A DNA stretch of 64,000 nt, from contig NC_133939.1 of NCBI RefSeq assembly GCF_031877795.1, positions 6,925,698 through 6,989,697 of the forward strand, written 5' to 3'. The notes under the pieces are model-generated. The model was not told the DNA's origin, did no database searches, and saw only the letters and a program-made list of their open reading frames with translations. Source of the stretch: Strix aluco. Taxonomy: Eukaryota > Chordata > Aves > Strigiformes > Strigidae. The translations under genes and the position numbers were made by a program. This document shows, piece after piece, positions 22,901-64,000 of this stretch; within the stretch, counting starts at the first letter, position 1; every line of letters begins with the position of its first letter.

Positions 22901-23701
22901 GTTCTTCTTTTTCCTGGCCTTCCCTCTATTCCTCTGTTTAGGTCTGTGTTCTCTATTTAACAGAATATTTTTTTCCATGCCGGCTTTTAAGGAAGAAATA
23001 AAATCCTCTCTCTCTTTGTTTCAAGTAAGGCATAGTGCTGTCTTTCTCTTATGCACTCTTTTCTTAGTCATGGCTTTTTACCTCCCTCTTTACATCCCTC
23101 TTCACTATCTGTTACTCCTCTAAGGTGCTTCTCCTTGTTCCCATTTTTTTGCATTAATAGTACCTACCGTGGCCCCTCTTCTGAAAACCTTTATTCTCTC
23201 TCCCTTTCCTTATCTCGGATGTTTAAATGGTAAGTACAGTGTTCAGCTGTATTCCATTATATCCCTTGTCTGAGCTGTGTGTAGTGAAGGCTTAGACCTG
23301 AACTAGTCTTTTCTGTAGGATTGTGCTGCTGCTGTCCCCAGTTACTGTGCTTTCTGCATTGGCCCTCTCAGGAGGGAATAGTATAGGCCAGTCTCTTTAC
23401 AAAGGGTAGTCACAATGCTGTCCTGCACTGGGGTAAACATGCAAGAATCGAGGTCTTGTTTTTTAAATAATCATGTATTCCTTTGTCTATTTCGAAACAG
23501 GAGAATTGTGGCATGTCTGTGTGTAATGGAAAAATCTATATCCTTGGTGGAAGACGAGAAAACGGTGAAGCCACAGACACTATTCTTTGTTATGACCCTG
23601 CTACGGGCATTATCACAGGAGTAGCAGCCATGCCCAGGCCAGTATCATATCATGGCTGTGTGACGATTCATAGATATAATGAAAAAGGCTTTAAACTGTA
23701 A
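13022..23701 (+). CDS. KLHL24: KLHL24, kelch-like protein 24 (BTB-BACK-kelch CUL3 adaptor), six coding exons
   Basis: Join 13022-13941, 18960-19144, 20273-20391, 21494-21682, 22101-22289, 23501-23701. This is 1803 nt, or 600 residues plus stop, the length I recall for human KLHL24. The protein is the substrate adaptor of a CUL3 ubiquitin ligase. Family literature ties it to keratin-14 turnover in keratinocytes and to kainate-receptor GluK2 (rat name KRIP6). Domains seen: a short N-terminal tail, BTB at about residues 50-160 ([20 protein letters not shown]), BACK at about 165-275, and six kelch repeats from 310 to the C-terminus with VVGG, SGG, VVGG, VIGG, VAGG and ILGG blade motifs. The start context is ACA-ATG-G, with A at -3 and G at +4. 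All introns are GT-AG with consistent phase and there is no frameshift. Met29 is conserved as a second possible start. Confidence 0.97.
13942..18959 (+). other. KLHL24: KLHL24 intron after coding exon 1
   Basis: 5.0 kb of AT-rich intron, the longest within the coding part. Apart from the G-rich tract at 16485-16508 I see only short low-complexity runs and chance frames. It ends in CTTTTTTAG. Confidence 0.85.
16485..16508 (+). repeat. Poly-G tract (G17-A-G6)
   Basis: Seventeen consecutive G, one A, then six G, inside otherwise AT-rich intron. It could form a G-quadruplex on the sense (pre-mRNA) strand, and its length is likely unstable or hard to sequence. Confidence 0.9.
18960..19144 (+). 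CDS. KLHL24: KLHL24 coding exon 2 (kelch repeat 1)
   Basis: Completes Arg307 and encodes [16 protein letters not shown] onward to the start of blade 2 (ILVSG). The acceptor is CTTTTTTAG and the donor TCAG/GTGAAT. The next intron (1.1 kb) shows nothing notable. Confidence 0.97.
20273..20391 (+). CDS. KLHL24: KLHL24 coding exon 3 (kelch repeat 2)
   Basis: Encodes [20 protein letters not shown] to the LLGK that closes the blade. The acceptor TTTTTAAAAAG has a short pyrimidine tract. The donor is AAA/GTAAGA. A 1.1-kb intron with no feature follows. Confidence 0.96.
21494..21682 (+). CDS. KLHL24: KLHL24 coding exon 4 (kelch repeats 3-4)
   Basis: 63 codons from [20 protein letters not shown] to CSDK, ending within blade 4 (LFVIGGG). 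Phase 0 at both ends. The acceptor is TTTGCACAG and the donor AAG/GTCAGT. The next intron is 418 bp. Confidence 0.97.
22101..22289 (+). CDS. KLHL24: KLHL24 coding exon 5 (kelch repeats 4-5)
   Basis: 63 codons from [14 protein letters not shown] to FSRQ, including [16 protein letters not shown]. Phase 0 at both ends. It has exactly the size of exon 4 (189 nt), as expected for a repeat-based domain. The donor is CAG/GTAATT. A 1.2-kb intron follows. Confidence 0.97.
23501..23701 (+). CDS. KLHL24: KLHL24 coding exon 6 (kelch repeat 6, stop)
   Basis: Encodes [19 protein letters not shown] to the C-terminal EKGFKL and TAA. The open frame also extends upstream through the acceptor to an ATG at 23483, but the acceptor TTTCGAAACAG and phase 0 place the exon start at 23501. 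Confidence 0.97.
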   Translation, partial: ENCGMSVCNGKIYILGGRRENGEATDTILCYDPATGIITGVAAMPRPVSYHGCVTIHRYNEKGFKL

Positions 23702-25803
23702 TTTTTTTCTTGAAAAAAGAAGATGATGGCATGAATGAATCCAGTGGTCTGCCGCAAGACAGGCTTTTTAAAGATAACTGAAGTGGGAAGAAGCCCTTTC
23801 CCTACCTAAGCGTCGTATGAAAATTATATCCTGTGCCTTTAGAAAAAGGGTTAATTTAACTTGCAAAACAAGTCTACAAATCTATCCAGTAACCAGAGTT
23901 CAGCTGTATCTGCTGTGGGCTCGGATACGAGAGCAGTAGTAGTACATTGTACTAGTGTTCAGAAAGCTTGCCCTATGTGTGATTAGTAATTAAAATCTTG
24001 GAAGCTTTTTGGGGAAAGTGCCTTCATAAGCATTTGTGCCTGTGTCCTAAGAAGTGATATCTGCAAAATGTTTCAGGTTCTGCTAATTGGAAAAATACAT
24101 AGGCAAGTAAATTCCAAAGAATCATCTAGGAGAATTACTGACAATTTAAAAAAAGTATATAATTATAATTCATATGCATGGCATTCTTACAAGCAGATTA
24201 CTTGGCGCAACCGAGTAGATTTTATGTCAGATCATGCATGGTTTGGAATTTAAAAAAAACCAAACTCAACAAACCAAACATAGGACAAATACTAGAATCT
24301 CTGAGGAGTGCTTTTTTCTGAAGGAGAAATTGGTTGTTTAGTGAGCCACTGCAACACACTGTGGTAACGATTGTGTACCTTAACACTATGGACCTTGTTC
24401 ATAGTGTTGTTAAGTGTTCATCAGAAGTACAAGGCTACATGACACGGAAAACTAGTGACCACTGGGGTGTAGGCATGCATCTGTGAAGCAAATTTTGAAT
24501 CCCAGTTTTTAACTTTTTGAATAGTATGGCTGGAGTTTGAAAGCTACTGGGTTCACTCTTTGCTCACTGCAAAGTATCTCTAGACTACTCAAGGAATAAA
24601 GGCTGATGAACTCTGGATTCTTCGCTTTTCTGAATCGCACTATAAACTACCTGATGATAGAGATGGGGACTTGGGTTGCACCCTACAGCTTATAAATTGA
24701 TCTTTTGGATATCTCATCAGAGATAGCAGAGTACCCACCACTTATTTCTTGGCCTTTCTTCAGACAATCACTTACTCTAGCACAGTTAAACTACTGTATA
24801 AGCTGCTTGGCCATCAATAAAGAAGTTTTTGAAAGGTCCCTCCTGTCACCAGAAAACTATCTGTGGACCTGTCCACGTAGCCATATGAGGTATCTCCCAC
24901 ATAACATGTTTGGATAATTTTGAAGCCTAGGAAGTGCCTGTATTTTGATCCTTTTTTTTTTTTTTTAGTAAAGGTATTTTTTTAAGTCCTCCCTAGATTC
25001 CTGTACTATGTCTCTTTGTTTCCAGTACACAGTTGTACAGTTGAGGCACAAGTTCATGAAAACTGAAACAGCACTTGAGAGTTGGAAAATGAATAGGATT
25101 GTCTGTGTACCAATTTCCTGTTAATCACCCAAAACCTCAGGAACTGCCTTTCAAAAGAATTTGGAGGACAGCAGCCAGTAGGGAAGTTGGTCAGTGCCAG
25201 GGCAGGAAAAAAAACACATAAGCCCCCTGCAGAGACAGCCCTGGCCTCGGGGTTCTGGTCTCCGTGCTTGCTCAGGAGGGTGAAAACAAGCACCATTTCT
25301 GGAACGTCGTTTGTTCCACTGGACTTTCTTCATCTGTTTTCCCAGAGTATTTCTTCATGAGATGGAAATTCTGACCCTCAGTAAAACTATGCCAAACTGG
25401 GAGTCATCATTTTCAGTAAAATATGGTCATGACTTTTAAAGAGCACTGGGAGCTGCACTTTGTGATGCATTAACTTGTAACCTCAGGAAAGGACACAAAT
25501 TTCAGTTTCTGGCTGAATACCAAACACTGTTTTGTATATGTTAAGAATACTGATAAAATACAAATCTCTGCGTATCAGTGGTGTAATTAGAAAGTTAGTC
25601 CCTGAGCATGTACATTCACACTGCCCTAAAAAGAAAGTCCCTCAGTAATGTAAGACAAATGAATCAGATAAATTAATCCTTTTCTAAGTTTCTTGTGTTT
25701 CTGCTCACCAGGTGTTACTTCGAAAAGGTAATTTCAGTACCTGTGAATAAGGTCCGTTGATAGCAATGGTAACTGCCCAGTAACTGATATTATATACTAA
25801 CAC

Positions 25804-26327
25804 TGTATATAACTTGTGCCATCGTTGTAAATGAAAATGTAAAAAATGATAGGAGCACTTCATTGGAGATGCAATTTGAGAAATACTCTCCTTTCCTTTG
25901 ATTTCCTTCTGTTTGTATGAAGACCTGTAATGTTGATTGTCATGCTAAACTGTTTAAACATGCTTTATTCTGTAGGTGTAGAACAATGTCATTTATGTAT
26001 AGGTATCTTTTAATCTGTGTTTATAATACTGCACTAATCTGTAAATAACAAGATACTGCTTTCCATGGTTTTGAAGATTCATTTTATAGTTTAGTTGTCT
26101 TAACAATTTATGTACCGTTACCTATTGTTTTGAAAATGACAGTGTTTAATGAACCAGTAAATGCAGAAATGTAGATGTAGAAGAAAACTTCTGCTTGCAG
26201 TTCTTGAAACCTGTATTCAATGCTGAACAATTACGTGTGTGGAGCATTGCTAAAATGGCAGTTACTCATGCAATGATTTCCTTAAAACAAGCAGTACTTT
26301 TTTTTTTGCTTGTTAACTCTGTAAATA
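25804..26327 (+). promoter_or_regulatory. Cluster of three Pumilio response elements in 3' UTR
   Basis: TGTATATA at 25804-25811 and TGTAAATA at 26040-26047 and 26320-26327 match the PUM1/2 consensus UGUANAUA. Three matches within about 525 bp of an AT-rich UTR could arise by chance, but the spacing suits post-transcriptional repression of KLHL24. Confidence 0.5.
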
Positions 26328-29300
26328 ATTTGCACTTACGGCCTGCTCTGTTAGAACAATTATTTTTAGATATACTAGAAAAGAACAATTGGACTTTTAT
26401 AGTTTAATGAACATGTACCATTTTTTTAGAAGGATGCATTAATTTGGATGTTGCATTCCTGAGCCACCTGTTCTCTGATGCATTTCACCTGGGTATGGAT
26501 TAATTCAAAGATTTAAACTCTCACTGTTGTGCGTATCTGGCTGCTTGCAGTTTATGGGCTTGAGCAGCAAGGGGGGTTTATGTCTCAGCTAGGAGAGAAA
26601 ATTATTACTGTCATCGATTAGAGCTACCAAACCTATTACATTTATGATGGAAATCTTTTGATTATAAAGTAGAGACACCTGCACAAAGATGTAACTTCAG
26701 TCTTAACCATACATGGGGAGAGGGCTCAACTATCTCCAAAGTCACACCTAAAAAATAAATTCTAAGAGTTGTCTAATAATTCACTCCACTAAACAGATAA
26801 TTACCTTTTAAGTATTTCACTCTTAAAAGGAAATGAGAGTAAATATTTTCCTTCTCCGTATTGATGTCCATGATGAGTTACATCCTCAGCAATATGATGT
26901 TAATTGAAAAGAAAGTTGATGCTTCCTTGCAGCCTGGCTTCAAGAAGGTTTTGAATAGATAACTTCAGTTCTGCATTATAGTGCAGCCTCTAGCCTTCTG
27001 CTTTTAGATATACTATGCATTCTCTCATTTTACAGACAGCCAGCGTGTAACGTTGCCTGGTAATCATTTAGTTTTACTCCCGTCTTGGTAGTGCTTAAGT
27101 GGGCATAATTTGTGGAATCTCTTCCATTTGTACCATCAGATGATTCATTTTATACTACATTTTTGGTAAGCACTTTGAGGATTTGGCACTGTGCTTTCCA
27201 GCCTAGCACCAAGGGTCCAGAGGTGTACTGTTATTTTTTTATTCTAATTGGCACCAAGGCCATCTTCATCAGAGATTGCTTTTGTTTCTGCTCTCTGAAG
27301 CACATATATCTTTAATGCAGATTATATTGATACAGACCCTTACCATAACTGACTCAAGCTTTTTAAATGGTATTTTTAACACTGCAAGTTTTTGAGAGAG
27401 GCTGATGATGTAGGAAGAGGAGGTGCTCACCTTGACAGAGGTTCAGAGGAAGCTTTGGTCATCTGTGATTGTTGATCACTTGTGCTTGAGAGCAAGGATA
27501 CTGCTGACTGCTCCAGCTTCTTCCTCAAAATAGTTGACTTTACCGCATTATCTTAGATAATTTCTCAATTTATGCTGCTTTTGTTTTATTTGAGCTGCAA
27601 GGACAAAACAAGCAGCAGTCCCACTACTTGTGACTTCAGGTTTCCCTCCTGCCCAAGGCATGTGGAGTGTTGGAGCTGTCACTCTTGGTGGGTAGGCAGA
27701 GCTGAGAACTTTGTCCAGCTCCAAAGAGAGAGACAAGAGAGAAACTTATTGGGGTGGGGTGAGAGATGGCAGGAGGCAACACAGTGTGTTTGGGGCTTGT
27801 GTGTTTGGCTGGGCTTGCTGAAAGCAAAACATTCTGCATGCTCATAAGCTTGCAATTCCAGATGCTGAAACTCAGGTGGTAAAAATACTTCACATTTGTC
27901 AACTCACTGAACTCAGGTGAAGCAATAAATATGCATATATGGTCATGGTCTTCTAGGGGCAGTGTTCAGGAAAGCCAAAGGTTCATTTTTCCTAATTGCC
28001 CAAGTAGGCAAGTATATGTGGGGTTTTTTCTACCACTGAAGATGGCAAAAGCCAATTCAAGAGTATTAAGAAACTCACAAGACTTGATCACTGTGTGGCA
28101 AAATGAATGTTTTCATCTGAATGTAGTCTCATGCACACAAGAAGGTACAAATGAAATGGGTGGTTGTGCTTGGTTAAAAAATCTGAGCAACGTATACCCA
28201 GAAAAAAGAGTCTACGTGGTAAGATGAGATTTTTAAGCAGAAATTTGCCATCTGGTTGGGGGCTAAGCAGTGATTTTTTTTTAAATGTCTAGCACACAGG
28301 TTTCCTCAGTGTTGAATTATTTCAGGTGGTGTTAATAAAAATGGATCTCTCTGTCAGTGTATCATGATTGTGTCAGTGCTATGAACCTTGCCTCCAAACA
28401 GTAAGCAGCCTCCTACCACCCCCAAACCAGATGTGTGAATCACATGCTCTCTGCACGCAGGCCTTGCGTCAGCTGTCTTCCATAACTAATGTTACACATA
28501 AGTTTATGTTACTCAAAGTGTATAGCCCTGATAACATTACTAAGAATTCTATTTACAGGAACGTTTCTTGTTTTCTAGTGTAGTGCTCCAGTTTATGCTC
28601 ATATGTTTATGTGCGCACATCTGTGCGTGTGGATAATTTTGTGATCAATTTCTGGTAGTGCTGTTATAAGTAATGCACATAAAAGCCCCTGTGTACAGCA
28701 TGTTGATAATGTAATTATGGCTTCCTTTGTATTATTAGTTCCAAAGAAAATAATGTGTGTTAATTTTGAAAATACCTGTGCCTTGAATTCACCTATATTT
28801 TTATCTATTGTGAAAGAGAGTTTGGATTACTTCTCTCAGTGTATCTTTATTAGGATTGGTCTTACTGTCCAGACTGTTGATGTCCTTCTAAGACAAATAA
28901 ATCTTGTCATTCATTAACCAGAATAGTTAAACCTCTTGTTTAGAATATGTCTAGAATGCTTCCATTATTACAGTGCTATGGCAGATTTAATCTAGGGAAA
29001 TCAGTATTAGTTTTTTCCAATTTTTTTTGTTTCCAGCACTCGTCAGTGACAAAGGACTTGAGTTTAGTCTTTGACTTCCTGTCCTTAACATACACAGTTT
29101 CTTGTTTTAGTCAATAGCCTCTATGATATTTCTGAATGCTCCGACTTGTCAGTCATGAACCTCTTGTTCAGTATACGTAACATGAAGCAATAATATGGTG
29201 CAGCATGGCAATAAGCAAATCAAGAGACTTGAATGTAATGTACTATTACTAATTTCATCTGTGTAAATGCTGGACCTATGAGTCATTCTCCTTTTGGTGC

Positions 29301-29750
29301 ACCTGTAGCAATTTGCAGTCAGATTAATAGGAGCTACTTGGCCATGGAAAGAGAATTTACCTCCTGAACTGTTACTCATATGATATTTTATCTTCACCTA
29401 AAATCATGTTTGGATTTTCCTTTTTTTTGCTGAGGAAAACAGCAGTTCATGTTATTCCTTGCCAGTTCCTTTACTTACTGGACCATAAAAGGCGTAGTTC
29501 TGCGAAGAGCTGATCTTGTCTTCAAGAACAACCTGGTGCAGCACAAATGACATTTGAACAGAAAAGTGCAGACCACTTACTGTGTGCCAGAGTCAATGTA
29601 ACGTTATCTCGCATATAACATCAAGGTCTTCAGATTGTGCTGACGGTAGAAAAGTGATTTTGTAATGTAGCACAATTGCAATAACACCTGTTATATTTAA
29701 ATATGTTTCTTGCATAATTCTTTGAAATTTTTTTAAAGTTCAGTGTACCT

Positions 29751-29756
29751 AATAAA
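29751..29756 (+). terminator. KLHL24: Likely distal poly(A) signal of KLHL24
   Basis: AATAAA is followed within 20-35 bp by CTGTGTTTTATTTGGGTT, a GT/T-rich downstream element. This is the best such pair between the KLHL24 stop and the YEATS2 promoter. Cleavage is expected near 29770-29778. Confidence 0.6.
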
Positions 29757-29775
29757 CATTTGCCTTTTGAATAGT

Positions 29776-32029
29776 TCACTGTGTTTTATTTGGGTTATGA
29801 GAGGTCCCAGGGTGGGGCTTGGTGGTGCAAGGAGGAAACTCCTTCCTGTTTTTTTCTGGGTCAGTTAACTTGTTGGATTCTTTCCCTTTGCAGCCTCTGT
29901 ATCTATCCATCAGTCCGTTCTGTCTCCCTGTCTAGGTGTTCTCCCTGCTCACCCTTGTGTCCTTGTCATGGAATTTACTCTTGATGTGAGTCAAGGCGAG
30001 CTAGAGGCTGTGCAGAAGAGTAAACTTCAAAGAGGAAGAAAACGAAAAATGATAAAGCAGGGGGGTGGGATATGAAATACCAGTTAGTCCTGGGTATTGC
30101 GATGGGAAAAGGATGTGAATGGACTTGGAAGACGAAACCAGCATGGGAAATCAGGAAAAGGTAACCTAACGCTAGGAAGAGGACTGGCAACAATACAGCT
30201 TGGAAAGAATCCTATAGAAAATTTATTCTCCTAAAATTAGCTACCTGGCTATCTTGAGGTCCCACTTGAAGATGGCAGCCTAAGGGTTCAGACTGAGATG
30301 GAGTGGCACTACTGCAGTTGAACTGATACAAAGAAAGTATTTGGTTTAATACCCCATTTTTTACAGATTACACCCATCTTTCGTGTATTTCTAGTGGTAC
30401 ACTAGCTGTACTCCTGGCTGCTGCTTCCCTGTAACGTGCGTTCTGGATCTCAGACTCAGAACTTGCCCTTCATGTAATCCTAGTCTTGCCTTTTTCCCAA
30501 AAACATTTCTTTTAGACATTGAGACAATCAAATACAACTTCTATAGCTTTGCCCTCCAGCCCACTGAGATCTAACCTGTATTGCAAGTCTGTTCCCTGTG
30601 TGGTGTATTCAGGTGTGGGGTGTTCTGGTTCTACCAAAATAAAAGCCAAAGGCACTGAGGCCCTGATGTTCAATATACTCGGTGTCTCCGACACAGAGAA
30701 ATAAGTTAAAAAAAAAAAAATAAGGAAAGGGAAGCTCTTTGTAGAAACGGTGCTAGACATTCTCCATTTTAATATAACTTAAATGGACATGATGATGCTG
30801 CATCTTTCATGTTTTTTTCTGCAGCTTTGAGATGAAGAAATCAAGTAGCTGCAGTTTCAAATCTACCCCCACAGAGATGAGAGAGTCTAAATGTTGCACT
30901 CCTGAGATATGTACTGGTTTTCGAATACCTTCTCTCATGAAATAAAACTTGGCAAGCCAACAGCATCTGCTGCAGTTCTACAGTGTGGCAAGGCTGGTTT
31001 ACAGCAACCGGGTGGCTCTTGCTGTGGTGCCAAAAGTTACAACCAAGCTCAGTGCTTGCAGAAGTTTACTTTCTTGAAAGGACTAACATCGCCTGAAAGG
31101 GAGTCCACAGGCTGCAAAGCAATGGAAATATTTTTGAGGGCTGGAAGCCCATCTTGAGATATTTTAAGTCTTGAACATAGTCAACTGGCAGCAATATTTT
31201 AACAACAGCCTCTTCTTCCTCTTTTCATTAAGCAGGAAAAAGGAAGAAAATAAAATTGAACTGCACTATATATGTACTTCTGATCAGCGTAATACAAATT
31301 TGAGTATAAGAAGAGTATATGTCGATTTGCCATAATTCACATTGTTTGGTAAGAAATCAGAAAGCTGTTGTAGTAGTGGTCCTGAAATCAGAAAAAAAGA
31401 GGACTTTAAGGGCTAACCCTTGAATACTCAGCATACACTTGCTAATTAATGGCCTCATAATAAGTTTGTAAACACATGTATGAGCAGGACATTAATTTAT
31501 GCTGGTTAGCAGCTCACTGTATGAACCATGGGACTACCACAGACCAAAGAACTCTTTGCCATTAGCCACGCCTGACAGAGGTGTTACAGTGGCCAAAACC
31601 AAACACAAATTGTGGTATTAACTACACTAATTTGGCCAATTTTGGCTCTGATTTGAGAGACTAAGAAATAGGGCAAGTAGTAAATGTGATATAAGGTATT
31701 TTTGAAGCCTATCTTTAGTGAGATCAGTGCAAAACTCCCTTCAGTGGATCTTGTGTGCCCAACGGGTAAGGGCAGGCCGGGGCCACCACCCCGGCCATGA
31801 GGTGACACGGTGCTTCGCGCTTGTGGGGGGCTGTGGGCACCCTGCATCTCAGGCAGCCCGTGCCTCAGTTCTTGGTGTGGTTTGTGGGTTTTTTTTTCTA
31901 ATCATCATCCTGAACATCATCTGTATTACAATGTCTTCCTCAAATGAGGTTGCTTCACCCAGTAAGTCAGGATTCGGTCGATACAGCTGAACAGAAGCAT
32001 TCCGCTGTCGCCAATCGCGGTTTTCTTCT
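29776..32029. other. Intergenic region KLHL24-YEATS2
   Basis: About 2.3 kb with no supported gene. GC rises at about 31740-31880 before the YEATS2 CpG island. The two genes run in the same direction, so no terminator conflict or shared promoter is expected. Confidence 0.6.
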
Positions 32030-33350
32030 GGCGTGGAGGGTCAATTACTGCCCCAGACCGCGCGTTACCTCCGCACACCGAGAGAGGCGCGGTCGGGTCT
32101 CCACAGCGGCGGCCCCGCCTCGGCCGCCTCCGCCGCGGGAGCCTTCCCCGCCGCGCCGCTCCTCCCTCCCGCCCTCGGGAACCGGGTCGGGCCTGCCCTC
32201 CGCCTGCCGCCGAGGCGGCACCTGCCCGCGCCGGCAGGTGCGGGGCCCCCCCCCCGGGGCGGCCGCCGGCCCCGCCCCGCCCCTTCGCCGCTGTCCGCCT
32301 GCGCGGGCCCCGCCCCAGCGGCTGACGGGCAGCAGGCACACGGCCCTGCGCTCATGGCGGCGGCGGCGGGCCGGGGCGGCGGGGGCCGGCGCTGAGCGCC
32401 CCGGGGCGGCGGGCGGCGGCGGGCGGTGCAGGCGGCGGCGGCGGGGCCGGCGGCGGGGCCGGGCGGCGCGCGGCGGAGCGCGGGTGAGCGGCGGGGCGGG
32501 CGCGGGGAGGGGGAGGAGCGCGCGGCCGCGGCGGCGGCGGCTTTGTGTGCGCGGGCGGGGGGAGGGGAGCGGCGCCCGCCGCGCACGTGGGCCCGGCCGC
32601 GGGGACACTGCCCCGCCCCCCGCGCCCCCGGGGCGGCCCGGCACCGGCAGCGCCCGGTCCGGCCCGGCTCCGCTCCCCGGGGCCCCGCGCCTGGCGCGGC
32701 CTCGGCTTCACCTCGCACCTCCGGGTCCTGCCCCGCGGCGGCGGGAAGGTGGCGGAGGCGGCCCGGCGGGGCGCGCGGGGGGTTGGGGCCGCCGTCCCTC
32801 CCGGGCACGACGCTGCGCCCGCGGCCTCCCGCCTCCGAGGGGCCCCTCCCACGGGAAGGGTGGCGGTCCGGTTAAACGGCGGCGGGGAGGCACCGCGCCC
32901 GGGGGAGGCACCCCGGGGATGGCACCCCGCCCGGCCGGGGCGCGGGTTCCTGCCGAGGCACCTGTGCGCGTCCGGCGGGCCTCGGCGTCCCCCCGCGGGT
33001 TTGGGTGCGGGGGGCTGGAGCTGCGGGCTCGGCGGGACCGGGCGCTCCCCCGGGGTGGCGGTGCCTGTGCCGAGGGCCGCCCGGCCCTCCCGCAGCCCCC
33101 TCTCCGAGCGCGGGGGGCTGTCCCCGCGGTCCCGGCGCACCCCTCGCTGGCCGGGGGCAGCGGTTGGCCGCTGCAGCACCGCCCCGGGGGGCCGCGGCCG
33201 GAGCTCCTGGGCGCTGCAGAACGGGACCGGCTCGGAGCTTGGCGGCTGTGGGCTGACCTCTAGCAACCGGGGAGGGCAGGAGGTGTCCCAGCTCCTTCGG
33301 GAGCGGCACCGCAGGCCTCCCCACGGGGAGCGGTTGAAGCCCAGAAGGTC
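32030..33350 (+). promoter_or_regulatory. YEATS2: CpG-island promoter of YEATS2
   Basis: An abrupt shift to CpG-dense, GC-rich sequence ending just before the first coding exon. It includes a CCAAT box at 32011-32015 just upstream of the island, a YY1-type ATGGCGGC at 32354-32361, a GC-rich non-coding exon 1 with donor at 32483, and a CACGTG E-box at 32584-32589. There is no TATA box. Long open frames on both strands here are compositional artefacts. Confidence 0.88.
32340..32483 (+). other. YEATS2: Candidate non-coding exon 1 of YEATS2
   Basis: GC-rich sequence ending at a consensus donor GCGCGG/GTGAGC (GT at 32484). Joining to the acceptor at 33388 gives a leader with the first YEATS2 ATG in exon 2. 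The start is approximate. The ATG at 32354 is in the YY1 motif, and its frame ends at 32395 (ten codons after Met), so it could act as a uORF if included. Confidence 0.55.
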
Positions 33351-33398
33351 GCTGTGGGGGACGTTAATGCTGTTGTTTTCCCTCGCAGTGGAGAGAAC

Positions 33399-64000
<30,602 letters not shown>

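Larger units (their letters stand above)
23702..29775 (+). other. KLHL24: Probable KLHL24 3' UTR
   Basis: About 6 kb of AT-rich DNA with no gene structure after the KLHL24 stop. Several AATAAA hexamers occur (24595, 24816, 26754, 28334, 28896, 29751). The last is followed by a T/GT-rich stretch typical of a cleavage region, so the longest message probably ends there and shorter forms are possible. Three TGTANATA Pumilio-type elements cluster at 25804-26327. The 3' end is inferred from motifs only. Confidence 0.65.

Noticed and set aside
23483-23500. ATG-led upstream extension of KLHL24 coding exon 6
   Set aside because: It crosses a good acceptor, and the exon 5 to exon 6 join gives the expected kelch repeat and total length.
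31944-33263. 439-codon + strand open frame over the YEATS2 promoter
   Set aside because: It lies in a CpG island where stop codons are rare. Composition is Arg/Gly/Pro/Ala only, several other frames are equally open, and it overlaps the non-coding exon 1.

Overview
This window is vertebrate nuclear DNA, almost certainly from a bird. Two CR1 LINE 3' fragments of the avian/reptilian type are present, one per strand, and no Alu- or L1-like mammalian repeats were seen. Introns are short and both promoters are CpG islands. The species cannot be named from sequence alone. Two protein-coding genes lie head-to-tail on the + strand in the order known from other amniotes, KLHL24 then YEATS2.

Layout: 1-6079 is upstream flank with one CR1 fragment and no supported gene. 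6080-7700 is the KLHL24 CpG-island promoter, with a ZNF143-type site, two inverted CCAAT boxes and an NRF1 palindrome, and it contains two candidate untranslated first exons. A 5.7-kb first intron follows. Six coding exons (13022-23701) encode a complete 600-residue KLHL24 (BTB, BACK, six kelch repeats). A long 3' UTR probably runs to a poly(A) site near 29775 and carries three Pumilio-type motifs. 29776-32030 is intergenic. 32030-33350 is the YEATS2 CpG island with non-coding exon 1 (donor at 32483). Eighteen coding exons follow from the ATG at 33399 to the window edge and encode about the first 870 residues of YEATS2. The C-terminal part lies beyond base 64000.

Every exon boundary given has AG/GT borders and matching phase. 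The conceptual KLHL24 length equals the 600 residues I recall for the human protein. In YEATS2 the acetyl-lysine reader residues fall at His259, Ser261, Tyr262 and Trp282, the numbers used for the human protein.

The two genes do not form one pathway. KLHL24 is a CUL3 ubiquitin-ligase adaptor of the cytoplasm and cytoskeleton. YEATS2 is the histone-acetylation reader subunit of the nuclear ATAC acetyltransferase complex. No novel system is visible. The best second looks are a start-stop uORF two bases before the KLHL24 start codon, the well-placed Met29 alternative start, and a NAGNAG acceptor in YEATS2 that lies inside a SUMO-type motif.
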